DNA of 64,000 bases, from the NCBI RefSeq assembly GCF_009746125.1, contig NZ_CP041352.1, positions 2,092,436 through 2,156,435 of the forward strand, written 5' to 3'. Origin of the DNA: Casimicrobium huifangae. GTDB lineage: Bacteria; Pseudomonadota; Gammaproteobacteria; Burkholderiales; Casimicrobiaceae. The notes under the pieces are model-generated. The model was not told where the DNA came from, made no database searches, and saw only the letters and a list, made by a program, of their open reading frames with translations. Numbering within the stretch: position 1 is the stretch's first letter; each line of letters begins with the position of its first letter. The position numbers were made by a program, and so were the translations under genes. Below are positions 1 through 6,992 of the stretch, one piece after another.

Positions 1-821
1 TGTCCGGGTTGGCTGGCACCGTGGACAGCGATTTCAATGTGTTTCATGCTGCATCCGGCGCCTGCGTGTTCGCCGACGCGCGGCCGGGCAGCACGCTCGC
101 TGGCAGTGGGCTCGCCGCGTGGCGCACGGCCATGCAGGCCGACGGCGCCAGCACCGAGGTCGCAGTGGCGCTGGACAGCACTGGCCGGCCACTGAGCGGC
201 GGGGCCACCGAAGGGCGAGGCGCGCCGCTGCCGGCCGTCGTTGATGATCTGCAGCGGGTGGTGCGGGCATCGCCACCGGATATTGGCGCGCATCAGGCGA
301 CGGCGGCTGCCGGTGTTCGCGTAATGTCGGAGTTCCGTCATGGCGAGCTTGACTACTACTTCATCACCGCGCGCGACGACGAGAAGCAACTGCTCGACGC
401 CGTCAGCGGCTGGCAACGCACCGGGGCGGAGTTCAAGGTGCATGCCAGCGTGCAGACCGGGCTGCATGGCATTGCCCGCTACTACTTTGATCAGGTGGCG
501 CGCGGCGGCCAGCGCGGGTCGCACTTCTACACGGCCATCGCTGCCGAGAAAGACGCGCTCGCTGCGCTGAACCCGGGCAACGCACGGGCACCGCGAGTGC
601 CGTTTGCTGAAGGAGAGGATGGCTATGTACCTTTACCAATCGTCAACGGCAGCGTGGCAAGCTGCGGCGCGGGCTACTGGCCGATCTACCGGGCGTTTCG
701 CGGGCCGGCGCGGTTTGCTGATGATGCCAACCACCGGTTCACCACTGACGCCCGTCTGCACGAGCGGCTGGTCGCCGCCGGCTGGGATGGTGAGGGCGTG
801 AAGCTCTGCGCGTTGCGCTGA
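1..821 (+). CDS. C-terminal part of a secreted/surface protein with DUF5648-like domain (cut by left edge)
   Basis: The reading frame is open to the first base of the window, so the true start lies outside; the first possible start codon inside (TTG at 9) is not trusted. Around residues 75-95 a segment ending in PDIGAH resembles the end of a choice-of-anchor Q (parallel beta-helix) domain. From about residue 105 onward the pattern YYFITA, GW.RTG.EF, SHFYTAI..E, PIYRAF, NHRFTT, GW..EGV..C matches a DUF5648-type domain. The same pattern ends the 1061-residue protein at 32577-35762, so the window holds two copies of the domain on unrelated partners. Probably exported; the missing N-terminus should hold the signal peptide. 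The role of the domain is unknown to me. Confidence 0.75.
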   Translation, partial: SGLAGTVDSDFNVFHAASGACVFADARPGSTLAGSGLAAWRTAMQADGASTEVAVALDSTGRPLSGGATEGRGAPLPAVVDDLQRVVRASPPDIGAHQATAAAGVRVMSEFRHGELDYYFITARDDEKQLLDAVSGWQRTGAEFKVHASVQTGLHGIARYYFDQVARGGQRGSHFYTAIAAEKDALAALNPGNARAPRVPFAEGEDGYVPLPIVNGSVASCGAGYWPIYRAFRGPARFADDANHRFTTDARLHERLVAAGWDGEGVKLCALR

Positions 822-1018
822 TGCCTGCGGGGGTGCGAGCAACACCTCGAAGTCAGTGACTTTTTCGTAGAAGCCCCACTGCATAGGGCGCCGCACCGCA
901 ATTGACGGATAGTCGACTTCAGTTGTTTTTGCGCTCTGAGCCCAGTTCGATAGCGGCTTTCACCGAAAAGCTGCTGGGCACTCCGCGTGCCGGCGCCGCA
1001 GCGCCGAGCGTTGCACCG

Positions 1019-2284
1019 TCAGGCTGCGACGGCCTGCTTTTCGCGTACCAGATCCAGCGCCGTCCATTCGGCGTCCAGCGCATCGACGAAAACGTCGAGC
1101 ATGGCGGACGTGTGGCACGGCCCCGGCGCGATGCGGATGCGCTCGGTGCCGCGCGGCACCGTGGGGTAATTGATCGGCTGCAGGTAGATACCGTGGCGGT
1201 CCTGCAGGCGGTCGGTCAGCGTTTTCACCTTCACCGGATCGCCCACGAATACCGGCACGATGTGCGATTTGCTCGGCATCACCGGCAGGCCGATGGCCGT
1301 CAGCCGCGCCTTCATCTCCGCCACGCGCTCGCGCTGCAGGCGGCGCTCTTCCTGCGAATTCATCAGGTGACTGACGCTGGCAATCGCGCCCGCCGCCAGC
1401 ACCGGAGCCAGTGAGGTGGAGAAGATGAACGAGGCGCCGAAGCTGCGGATGCAGTCCACCACCGCCGTATCGCCGGTGACGTAGCCGCCCTGCATGCCGA
1501 AGGCCTTGCCCAGCGTGCCCTGGATCACGTCGATCTGGTCGGCGACGCCCGTCTCCTGCGACACGCCGCCACCACGGTTGCCGTACATGCCCACCGCGTG
1601 CACCTCGTCAAGGTAAGTCATGGCGCCGTATTTCTTGGCGATGCGGGCAAATTCACCGATGGGGGCGATGTTGCCGCTCATCGAATAAACGCTCTCAAAC
1701 ACCACCAGCTTCGGGCGGTCCGGGCTGATGGCGGCCAGCTTGGCTTCAAGGTCGCGCGGGCTGTTGTGCTCGAAGATCACGCGGTCGCTGTTGGCGCGAC
1801 GGATGCCTTCGATCATCGAATTGTGGTTGTCGGCGTCAGACAGGATCACCGTGTCCGGCAGCAGCGAGCCCAGCACCGAGAGCGAGGCCAGATTGGCGCT
1901 GTAGCCCGAGGTGAAGGTCAGCGCGGCCGGCTTGTCGTGCAGCTTCGCCAGCAGGCGCTCCAGCTCCACATGCAGCGCATTGGTGCCGCCGATGTTGCGG
2001 GTGCCGCCGGCGCCGGTGGCGCCGTCGTCAATCGCCTTGTGCATGGCCTCACGTACCACCGGGTGGTGGCCCATGCCGAGGTAATCGTTGGAGCACCAGG
2101 TGATCACCTCGCGCACGCCGCTCGGGCTTGCCCACTGCACCCGCGGGAACTCGCCTGCGGGCCGCGTCAGCTCTGCGAAAATGCGGTAGCGCCCCTCGCG
2201 CTTGAGCGCATCAATGCGGGCGGCGAACAGGGCGGGATAGTCGGAAGAGCGGATCAAAACAGTGCTTTCAGAGTCCAGACGCAA
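1019..2284 (-). CDS. hemA: 5-aminolevulinate synthase (ALAS, C4 pathway)
   Basis: PLP enzyme condensing glycine and succinyl-CoA to 5-aminolevulinate, the first committed step of haem synthesis. Family-specific segments are present: EGRYRIF near the N-terminus, [17 protein letters not shown] (the Thr/Asn pair that separates ALAS from KBL and BioF), [16 protein letters not shown], the PLP-lysine motif GTLGKAFG (Lys260), FIFSTSL and the C-terminal [13 protein letters not shown]. The length, about 420 residues, is normal. The start at 2284 is TTG; a second TTG nine codons in is equally possible. It is transcribed divergently from folP. ALAS is typical of Alphaproteobacteria and eukaryotes, while most Betaproteobacteria use the glutamyl-tRNA route, so its presence here is unusual. 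KBL or BioF is less likely given the ALAS-type C-terminus. Confidence 0.93.
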   Translation of the reverse strand: MRLDSESTVLIRSSDYPALFAARIDALKREGRYRIFAELTRPAGEFPRVQWASPSGVREVITWCSNDYLGMGHHPVVREAMHKAIDDGATGAGGTRNIGGTNALHVELERLLAKLHDKPAALTFTSGYSANLASLSVLGSLLPDTVILSDADNHNSMIEGIRRANSDRVIFEHNSPRDLEAKLAAISPDRPKLVVFESVYSMSGNIAPIGEFARIAKKYGAMTYLDEVHAVGMYGNRGGGVSQETGVADQIDVIQGTLGKAFGMQGGYVTGDTAVVDCIRSFGASFIFSTSLAPVLAAGAIASVSHLMNSQEERRLQRERVAEMKARLTAIGLPVMPSKSHIVPVFVGDPVKVKTLTDRLQDRHGIYLQPINYPTVPRGTERIRIAPGPCHTSAMLDVFVDALDAEWTALDLVREKQAVAA

Positions 2285-2327
2285 TTTTACGGTTCACGCC
2301 CGCGAAAGCACAGCGGAAAATGGCGCT

Positions 2328-3230
2328 GTGCAACTGCCGGGGGCGGCGCCGGCCGGGGCGCAAGGGCTTACGGGCTGGCGGGCAGGGCGGTTTTTATTCG
2401 ATGTCGGGCCGTTCGCCCGGCCTCTGGTGATGGGCATTATCAACGTCACGCCCGACTCGTTTTCTGACGGCGGTCAACATATTAGGCTCCCGGCGGCCTT
2501 AAATCACGCTGAACGGCTGCTCGCGGATGGGGCCGACGTCCTGGACGTTGGCGGCGAATCCACCCGCCCCGGCGCCCCGCCAGTGCCCCTGGACGAAGAG
2601 CGGCGGCGGGTGCTGCCGGTGGTGGAGGCGCTGGCCGCCCGTGGTGCGTGCGTCTCGGTCGATACCCGGCACCCGGCGCTCATGCGTGAGGTGATCGCCG
2701 CCGGCGCCAGCATCATCAACGACGTGCAGGCACTCGCCGCGCCCGGCGCCATCGAGGCCTGCGCGGCGGCGGACGTGGGCGTGGTGCTGATGCACATGCA
2801 GGGCCAGCCCGGCACCATGCAGGCCGCGCCGCGCTACGAAGGCGCCGGCGGCGTGGTGGGCGAGGTCAGCCGCTACCTGATCGAACGGGCGGGCGCCTGC
2901 GAGGCCGGCGGCATCGCCCGCAACCGCATCGTGCTCGACCCCGGCTTCGGCTTCGGCAAAACCACCGAACACAACCTCGAACTCACCCGCCGCTTGGGCG
3001 AAATCGTCGCCCTCGGCTACCCCGTCCTCGCCGGCTGGTCACGCAAGCGCACGCTGGGCGAACTCACCGGTCGCCCCGTCGCCAGCGAACGCGTGCACGC
3101 CAGCATCGCCGCCGCACTCGCCTGCGTCGCGCACGGTGCGCGGATTGTGCGGGTGCACGATGTCGGGGCTACGGTGGATGCTTTGCGGGTTTGGGGGGAG
3201 ATGGTGGTGATCCCCGATAGTCGCGACTGA
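2328..3230 (+). CDS. folP: Dihydropteroate synthase
   Basis: Joins p-aminobenzoate to the pterin pyrophosphate in folate synthesis; target of sulfonamides. Visible motifs are MGIINVTPDSFSDGG (pterin/metal loop), DVGGESTRPGA, SVDTRHP, IINDVQAL, DPGFGFGKT and GWSRKRTLGE. The frame is open from GTG 2262, but that start would overlap the hemA leader; GTG 2328 gives about 300 residues, the usual size, and begins shortly before the FDVGPFARPLVMGIINVT strand. In many Betaproteobacteria folP directly precedes glmM; here glmM lies about 3.7 kb further on, separated by integron-type cassettes and accessory genes. The function is certain, the exact start is not. Confidence 0.93.
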   Translation: MQLPGAAPAGAQGLTGWRAGRFLFDVGPFARPLVMGIINVTPDSFSDGGQHIRLPAALNHAERLLADGADVLDVGGESTRPGAPPVPLDEERRRVLPVVEALAARGACVSVDTRHPALMREVIAAGASIINDVQALAAPGAIEACAAADVGVVLMHMQGQPGTMQAAPRYEGAGGVVGEVSRYLIERAGACEAGGIARNRIVLDPGFGFGKTTEHNLELTRRLGEIVALGYPVLAGWSRKRTLGELTGRPVASERVHASIAAALACVAHGARIVRVHDVGATVDALRVWGEMVVIPDSRD

Positions 3231-3472
3231 TGACGCATTGAGCTCGACGCACGTCGGGTTACGTTCGTGGCGCTCGCCGACTTCGCGGCGGTACGACGGC
3301 ATACTGATCGCAGCGTGCCGATAATCTTGCCCAAATCCGTGTGCGTGTTATCAAGGTTGTTTCGGCAGACCAATGAAAACATGCCTACGGATCAAAGTGT
3401 TACGGTCGTACGATGAACGAAAAGCGATTGTGGTGTTAACTGTTAACAGCGCCGCTATGTCCGATAAGACAC

Positions 3473-3479
3473 GTTGGGC
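3473..3479 (+). other. Left cassette boundary (R' core box GTTGGGC)
   Basis: The heptamer fits the GTTRRRY integron core consensus. With the following six bases it is the exact reverse complement of the sequence preceding the next attC (3887-3899), as expected if the downstream HNH gene was inserted here as a circle. The sequence to its left (3400-3472) has an L'-like stretch (CCGATAAGACAC) but I could not pair it with upstream L'' and R'' boxes. Whether this was an attC, an attI or a secondary site is therefore open. Confidence 0.7.
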
Positions 3480-3499
3480 AGCATCAGATGGAGGATCGC

Positions 3500-3886
3500 A
3501 TGGCTAATGGGCTAAACGGAACATCACTTGGCGGGTATGGCCGCGAGATCTACAAGCGGTATCACTATACCTGCGTCTACTGTGGCTTTGACGGTCGCGT
3601 ATTCGACAACTGGATGCAATTGAGCATTGATCATATTTTCCCCCGCAATCATCCTCGTGGTGCCGATCGAAAGAGCAAAGAAAATATGGTTGTCGCTTGC
3701 CGTGCATGTAACTCAATCACCAGCAGAATGGAGTTTCCGAAGAATGCAACACGCGAAGATATCCTCCGAGAAAAACGTGCAAAAGTAGCGGAGCGAAGAA
3801 AGGTGTTCTACGACCAGTGGAGCAGCGATGTTGCCCCAAGTTATCTAGAGCGCCCGTTACCTAAATTGCGTAAGCAGGCAACTTGA
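3500..3886 (+). CDS. Small HNH-family endonuclease carried on an integron cassette
   Basis: A 128-residue protein with the zinc-bound HNH nuclease layout: CVYC (Cys25, Cys28), SIDHIFPR (Asp44-His45), ENMVVACRACN (Asn62, Cys67, Cys70, Asn71). It consists of the nuclease core plus a basic C-terminal helix, with no other domain. An ATG at 3488 would add four residues, but the bases GGAGG at 3490-3494 form an ideal ribosome-binding site five bases before ATG 3500, so the shorter start is preferred. Base composition is near 50% GC, clearly below its neighbours. The stop codon lies directly before attC 3893-3961. It may act in DNA cleavage (restriction, homing or anti-phage); the target is not deducible. 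Confidence 0.88.
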   Translation: MANGLNGTSLGGYGREIYKRYHYTCVYCGFDGRVFDNWMQLSIDHIFPRNHPRGADRKSKENMVVACRACNSITSRMEFPKNATREDILREKRAKVAERRKVFYDQWSSDVAPSYLERPLPKLRKQAT

Positions 3887-3892
3887 GATGCT

Positions 3893-3961
3893 GCCCAACC
3901 CATCATTCGAGGGGGCCTCGCGCGAAAAGCCGCGCGAGGCCCCTCAATTCAAACGTTAGAT
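3893..3961 (+). other. attC recombination site, complete
   Basis: The boxes are in canonical order: R'' GCCCAAC (3893-3899), L'' TCATTCGAG (3903-3911), a long stem, L' CTCAATTCAAAC, R' GTTAGAT (3955-3961). L'' and L' pair (TTCGAG against CTCAA) leaving one extrahelical C, as in functional attC bottom strands. The central stem has 13-base arms, 3912-3924 and 3931-3943, perfectly complementary around a 6-base loop. The length of about 69 bp is within the normal range. It should be recognisable to an integron integrase supplied in trans. Confidence 0.9.
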
Positions 3962-3977
3962 TGCATAGGAAACTCCC

Positions 3978-4463
3978 ATGACAACTGAATCGCCAAAGTA
4001 CTCGGTATTCTCGATACGAGGGCTGCCCGCAGGAGTTTGGGGCGAGAGCTACGCCGTCGTAACGGCCTTCGAGTCCGCCCCAGATGAGTTGACCACTGAA
4101 TTTTTCATAATGACTAAACGGCCAAACGAGACGTTAAATTCTGGCGCCGTGAAAATCAGAGTCACTCCACTTCCTCCCGAACTCGGCAAAATAGATATGG
4201 AGTTCGCTTCGGAAGAGGGGCTACGTCAGACGGAACTAGCGCTTATGACCTTGCTAGAAGAGAGAGCAGCCGAACTGTCCAGGCCCGACGTCGCGTATTT
4301 ACAGTTTGAACTCAAACCCACAAACACGGGAGCCCTCCTCGGCTGCTGGATGCGAGGGCAGTTCAATTCACAGATCAAAGAAGTTCAGGCCAAGACTAAG
4401 TGCCGTCTGTTAGCGCGGTATCTCGACCTGTACTCTCAAGTCGGTATCATCAGACGAGTGTGA
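3978..4463 (+). CDS. Unknown cassette-encoded protein (161 residues)
   Basis: I do not recognise a family. The ATG lies 23 bases after the R' box at 3955 and is preceded by AGGA with 7-base spacing. The product is soluble-looking, without signal peptide or membrane segment. It appears alpha/beta with an acidic middle (EELRQ/LLEERAAEL region around residues 80-105) and a basic C-terminus (KTKCRLLARYL). A single Cys-Trp pair (CWMRG) is near residue 130. Its GC content is lower than the flanking chromosome. It ends exactly where the second attC begins, so it is the sole gene of the second cassette. Such orphan proteins are typical of chromosomal and environmental cassettes. Confidence 0.8.
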   Translation: MTTESPKYSVFSIRGLPAGVWGESYAVVTAFESAPDELTTEFFIMTKRPNETLNSGAVKIRVTPLPPELGKIDMEFASEEGLRQTELALMTLLEERAAELSRPDVAYLQFELKPTNTGALLGCWMRGQFNSQIKEVQAKTKCRLLARYLDLYSQVGIIRRV

Positions 4464-4468
4464 ATGCA

Positions 4469-4534
4469 ATCTGACTCTGCGGTCAACTGGACTTGCGCGA
4501 AAAGCTGCGTGGGCCGGTTAGCTCCACGTTGACG
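4469..4534 (+). other. Degenerate attC site closing the second cassette
   Basis: R'' is ATCTGAC (4469-4475; one change from ATCTAAC, the complement of the cassette's 5' GTTAGAT). Then follow L'' GCGGTCAAC, an imperfect stem around a GAAAA loop, L' GGTTAGCTCCAC and R' GTTGACG (4528-4534), which departs from GTTRRRY in its last two bases. Stem pairing carries mismatches and G-T pairs. The site is recognisable but eroded, so it may no longer recombine. Confidence 0.7.
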
Positions 4535-4571
4535 TCGCGCGATAGTCGCTGGCTGTGTGTAAGAGTAAGTT

Positions 4572-5372
4572 TTGACCGTGCGAATCCGGAAGGTTGCTGC
4601 AGTACTGCTGGCCAGCGTTTGTACCTTGGCATCGGCGAGTGAACCAGTGGTGGACAGACCCGCGTGGGGCAAGTACTTCTCCGACGCAGGCGTCACCGGC
4701 ACCATAGTCGTGGTTGACGAGCGCAAGACACCAGCAACCACGCTTGTGTTCGACCGCGAGCGCGCTGCACGTCGCTACTCGCCCGCATCCACCTACAAGA
4801 TTCCGCACACGCTCTTCGCGCTGGACGCGGGTGCGGTGGTGGACGAGTTTCAGGTGTTCAAGTGGGATGGTGTGAAGCGCACCTTCGCCGGCCACAATCA
4901 GGACCAGACCTTGCGCTCGGCGATGCGCTATTCGACGCTCTGGGTCTACGAGGGCTTCGCCCGGCAGATTGGGGAGCCGAAGGCGCGGGCCTACCTGCGC
5001 AGCATTGACTACGGCAACGCTGACCCGACGACCAGCCAGGGCGCGTACTGGGTGGATGGCAATCTGCGCATCTCGGCGCTGGAGCAGGTGGCGTTTCTGC
5101 GCAAGCTCTACCGCAATGCCCTGCCGTTCAAGATGGAGCATCAGCGGCTGGTGAAAGACCTGATGGTCAAGCAGGCGACGTCGGACTGGATCCTGCGCGC
5201 CAAGACCGGCTGGGAAGGGCGCTATGGCTGGTGGGTCGGCTGGGTGGAGTCCAACGAGGGCGCGGTGTTCTTCGCGCTGAACATCGACACCCCGCGGCGC
5301 ACGGAAGACTTGCCCAAGCGCGAGCAGATTGTGCGGGCGGTGCTCGAGTCGATGAACTTGCTTTCCGAGTGA
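4572..5372 (+). CDS. Class D (OXA-type) beta-lactamase, OXA-2-like
   Basis: A serine beta-lactamase of the periplasm. All class D landmarks are visible: S73-T-Y-K76 (nucleophile and carbamylated lysine), S121-T-L123 at the SxV position, Y147-G-N149, Trp160, and K211-T-G213. An N-terminal signal peptide ends near ASA at residues 21-23. Long stretches resemble what I remember of OXA-2, e.g. the FALDAGAV, FAGHNQDQ, DYGNADP, HQRLVKDLM and RAKTGWEGR regions. The start is TTG 4572; the N-terminus MTVRI aligns with OXA-2's MAIRI, favouring it over GTG 4578. The TTG is 38 bases after the degenerate attC, but no attC follows the stop, so it is not a complete cassette. Unlike the two cassette genes, its composition is GC-rich like the host. 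The substrate range cannot be read from sequence. Confidence 0.93.
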   Translation: MTVRIRKVAAVLLASVCTLASASEPVVDRPAWGKYFSDAGVTGTIVVVDERKTPATTLVFDRERAARRYSPASTYKIPHTLFALDAGAVVDEFQVFKWDGVKRTFAGHNQDQTLRSAMRYSTLWVYEGFARQIGEPKARAYLRSIDYGNADPTTSQGAYWVDGNLRISALEQVAFLRKLYRNALPFKMEHQRLVKDLMVKQATSDWILRAKTGWEGRYGWWVGWVESNEGAVFFALNIDTPRRTEDLPKREQIVRAVLESMNLLSE

Positions 5373-5403
5373 GACCCCCGAATGCGCGCCCCCAACCGTG
5401 AGC

Positions 5404-5814
5404 ATGGCAATGTCTGACGCCAACAAGCTGCCCTCGCCAGATTTCTTCCGCGCGCTGGAGCTTGAGCGCACGCAGGCGCTGGTCGCTCGGGATGTTGCAG
5501 CCATCCGCCGGCTGCACGCGCCGGACTACGAGTTGATCACGGTGCCAGGGCGAGTGATGAGCCTTGAGCGCTATCTTTCATTGATGGCGGAAGAAGTGTT
5601 CTACGCGAGCTGGAACCACGGCCCGATGCGGGTGCGAGTGACCGCCGGGATGGCCGCCGTCCGCTACCAGACCCGAATCAGATTCCCTTCAGGCCGGGAA
5701 GTGCTTTGCTGGCACACCGACATCTACGAGTGCGACGAACAACCGCCTCGTGTGTGGCGTGCAACGTGGTCGCAAGCGACGCCGCTGCCGCCGGATGCGG
5801 AACTGCAGGTCTGA
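5404..5814 (+). CDS. NTF2-like / DUF4440 family protein
   Basis: About 137 residues with the cone-shaped NTF2 fold pattern: an N-terminal helix FFRALELERTQALVARD, a helix RRLHAPDYELITV, GRVMSLERYL, then alternating strands (MRVRVTAGMAAVRYQTRIRF, WHTDIYE, WRATWSQATPL). Members act as small enzymes or ligand binders; nothing here fixes the ligand. Start codons GTG 5398, ATG 5404 and ATG 5410 are in frame with no clear ribosome site to choose between them. It follows the beta-lactamase by about 30 bases and precedes an acetyltransferase by 13, so the three may be co-transcribed. Confidence 0.75.
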   Translation: MAMSDANKLPSPDFFRALELERTQALVARDVAAIRRLHAPDYELITVPGRVMSLERYLSLMAEEVFYASWNHGPMRVRVTAGMAAVRYQTRIRFPSGREVLCWHTDIYECDEQPPRVWRATWSQATPLPPDAELQV

Positions 5815-5827
5815 GCAGGGCAGCACG

Positions 5828-6307
5828 ATGACCGCCTTCAGCTTGCGCCCAGCGACCCCCGACGACCTGGCGATCACTCATGCGATCACGGAAGACGCCA
5901 TGCGCGGCTACGTTGAGCAGACGTGGGGCGTGTGGGATGCCGAGGAGCAGTGGGCCAAACATCGCGCCAACTTCACGCCGGACACGCACCGCATGATTGT
6001 TATTGGCGATGAGGTGGCGGGTTTTGTCGCGGTGGAGGACATGCCGACGTACGTGTGGCTGGTGAAGCTCTATCTGTTCCTGCGCTACCGCAACGCCGGT
6101 ATCGGTTCAGCGGTGTTGCAGTCGGTGCTGGCGGATGCAAGAGCGCGGGCGATGCCGGTGCGGCTGCGCGTGCTCAGGGTGAACGAGCGGGCGCGGGCAC
6201 TTTACGAGCGGCACGGCTTTCGGGTGGCGGAGGAGGCGTCGGAGCGATTCTTCATGGAATGTGCATTCGATGACTCAACTTCAGACCGTGTAGGTCAATA
6301 CACTTGA
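5828..6307 (+). CDS. GNAT-family N-acetyltransferase
   Basis: A 159-residue single-domain acetyltransferase. Conserved parts are LRPATPDDLAI at the start, IVIGDEVAGFVAVE, the acetyl-CoA loop region LFLRYRNAGIGSAVLQSVL (R.x.x.G.G/A equivalent RNAGIG) and VNERARALYERHGFRV, the C-terminal motif B. The frame is open from 5750, but ATG 5828 begins exactly at the domain. The substrate is unknown: amines, amino acids or protein N-termini are all possible. Its place next to a beta-lactamase does not by itself make it a drug-modifying enzyme. Confidence 0.85.
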   Translation: MTAFSLRPATPDDLAITHAITEDAMRGYVEQTWGVWDAEEQWAKHRANFTPDTHRMIVIGDEVAGFVAVEDMPTYVWLVKLYLFLRYRNAGIGSAVLQSVLADARARAMPVRLRVLRVNERARALYERHGFRVAEEASERFFMECAFDDSTSDRVGQYT

Positions 6308-6368
6308 TTGGTGTATTTGCATACAGTATTCTTGCGGATCATCTGAGACCTTGCCGCGGAGTTCCGTG

Positions 6369-6941
6369 ATGACTGCTCGCAATCGCTCCAACACCGCAGC
6401 GTTGTTGCTTGCTGCATTCGCTTTCGCCGGCCTCGAATGTTCACCCGCTTATGCCCAGGAGAAAAAGCCCATGAGCCAGACCACCAGCACAGGTAGTGCG
6501 ACCCCTGCCGCCAACACTGCCAGCCAGTTGCAGGTGGCGCGGGGTACGTTCACGGTGGACATCAAACCTGCAGGTGAGGGGGCCGCGGCCGATGGCGTAA
6601 CGCTTGGCCGCATGTCGCTGAACAAGAAATTTGAGGGCGATTTGCTGGGCACGGGCGCGGGCGAGATGTTGACGGCGCTGACGTCGGTGAAGGGCTCTGC
6701 CGGTTACGTGGCGATCGAGCGCGTGACCGCCAAGCTGGCCGGCCGCAGCGGCAGTTTCGTCTTTCAGCACACCGGCACCATGAATCACGGTGCCCAGCAA
6801 TTGAGCATCACCGTGGTGCCCGACTCCGGCACTGGTGAACTGCAAGGCATTGCCGGGACTTTCCAGATTGACATTCGTGATGGCAAACATTTCTACGCGT
6901 TTGAATACTCGTTGCCAGCGCTGACCAGGGCTGGCCAGTAG
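6369..6941 (+). CDS. DUF3224 family protein with export signal
   Basis: After a signal peptide (hydrophobic run AALLLAAFAFAG, probable cleavage after AYA) and a Ser/Thr/Ala-rich linker, the DUF3224 domain runs from about residue 60 to the end. It is recognisable by GRMSLNKKFEGDLLGT, GEMLTALTSVKGSAGYVAIE, RSGSFVFQHTGTM, VVPDSGTGELQGI and DGKHFYAFEYSLP. The domain forms a beta-barrel of unknown function. Many relatives lack a signal peptide and start near ATG 6471 of this frame; ATG 6369 is preferred because of the clear signal sequence. It is the last accessory gene before glmM. Confidence 0.82.
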   Translation: MTARNRSNTAALLLAAFAFAGLECSPAYAQEKKPMSQTTSTGSATPAANTASQLQVARGTFTVDIKPAGEGAAADGVTLGRMSLNKKFEGDLLGTGAGEMLTALTSVKGSAGYVAIERVTAKLAGRSGSFVFQHTGTMNHGAQQLSITVVPDSGTGELQGIAGTFQIDIRDGKHFYAFEYSLPALTRAGQ

Positions 6942-6992
6942 CGACGCCCCATTCGGCGTGGCGCTGCAGGCGGCGAAACCTACAATCGCCGC

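Larger units (their letters stand above)
3473..4534 (+). mobile_element. Integrase-less integron cassette cluster (two cassettes, CALIN-like)
   Basis: Two consecutive gene cassettes are delimited by integron recombination boxes. The first begins at the R' box GTTGGGC (3473) and ends with attC 3893-3961; the second begins at GTTAGAT (3955) and ends with a degenerate attC 4469-4534. Each cassette shows the signature expected of excisable circles: its 5' end is complementary to the bases just before its own attC. For cassette 1 the 13 bases at 3473-3485 are an exact reverse complement of 3887-3899. For cassette 2, 3955-3966 match the complement of 4464-4475 with one mismatch. No integrase gene or attI-like region is visible in the window. 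Both cassette genes are less GC-rich than their surroundings, which suggests transfer. Confidence 0.85.

Noticed and set aside
846-865. Terminator after the first gene (AAGTCAGTGACTTTTT)
   Set aside because: The palindrome leaves no room for a loop unless the stem shrinks to about four pairs; too weak to call.
1598-2467. Long plus-strand frame opposite hemA
   Set aside because: Antisense shadow of the GC-rich hemA gene; His/Gly/Ala-rich translation without motifs.
3320-3472. A third attC or an attI left of the R' box at 3473
   Set aside because: An L'-like stretch precedes the box, but no R''/L'' partners at a normal distance could be paired. GTTAAC palindromes at 3435-3446 are not in the right arrangement.
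4535-5400. The beta-lactamase gene as a complete third cassette
   Set aside because: A cassette starting at GTTGACG (4528) should end with a complementary CGTCAAC box and an attC after 5372; neither is present.
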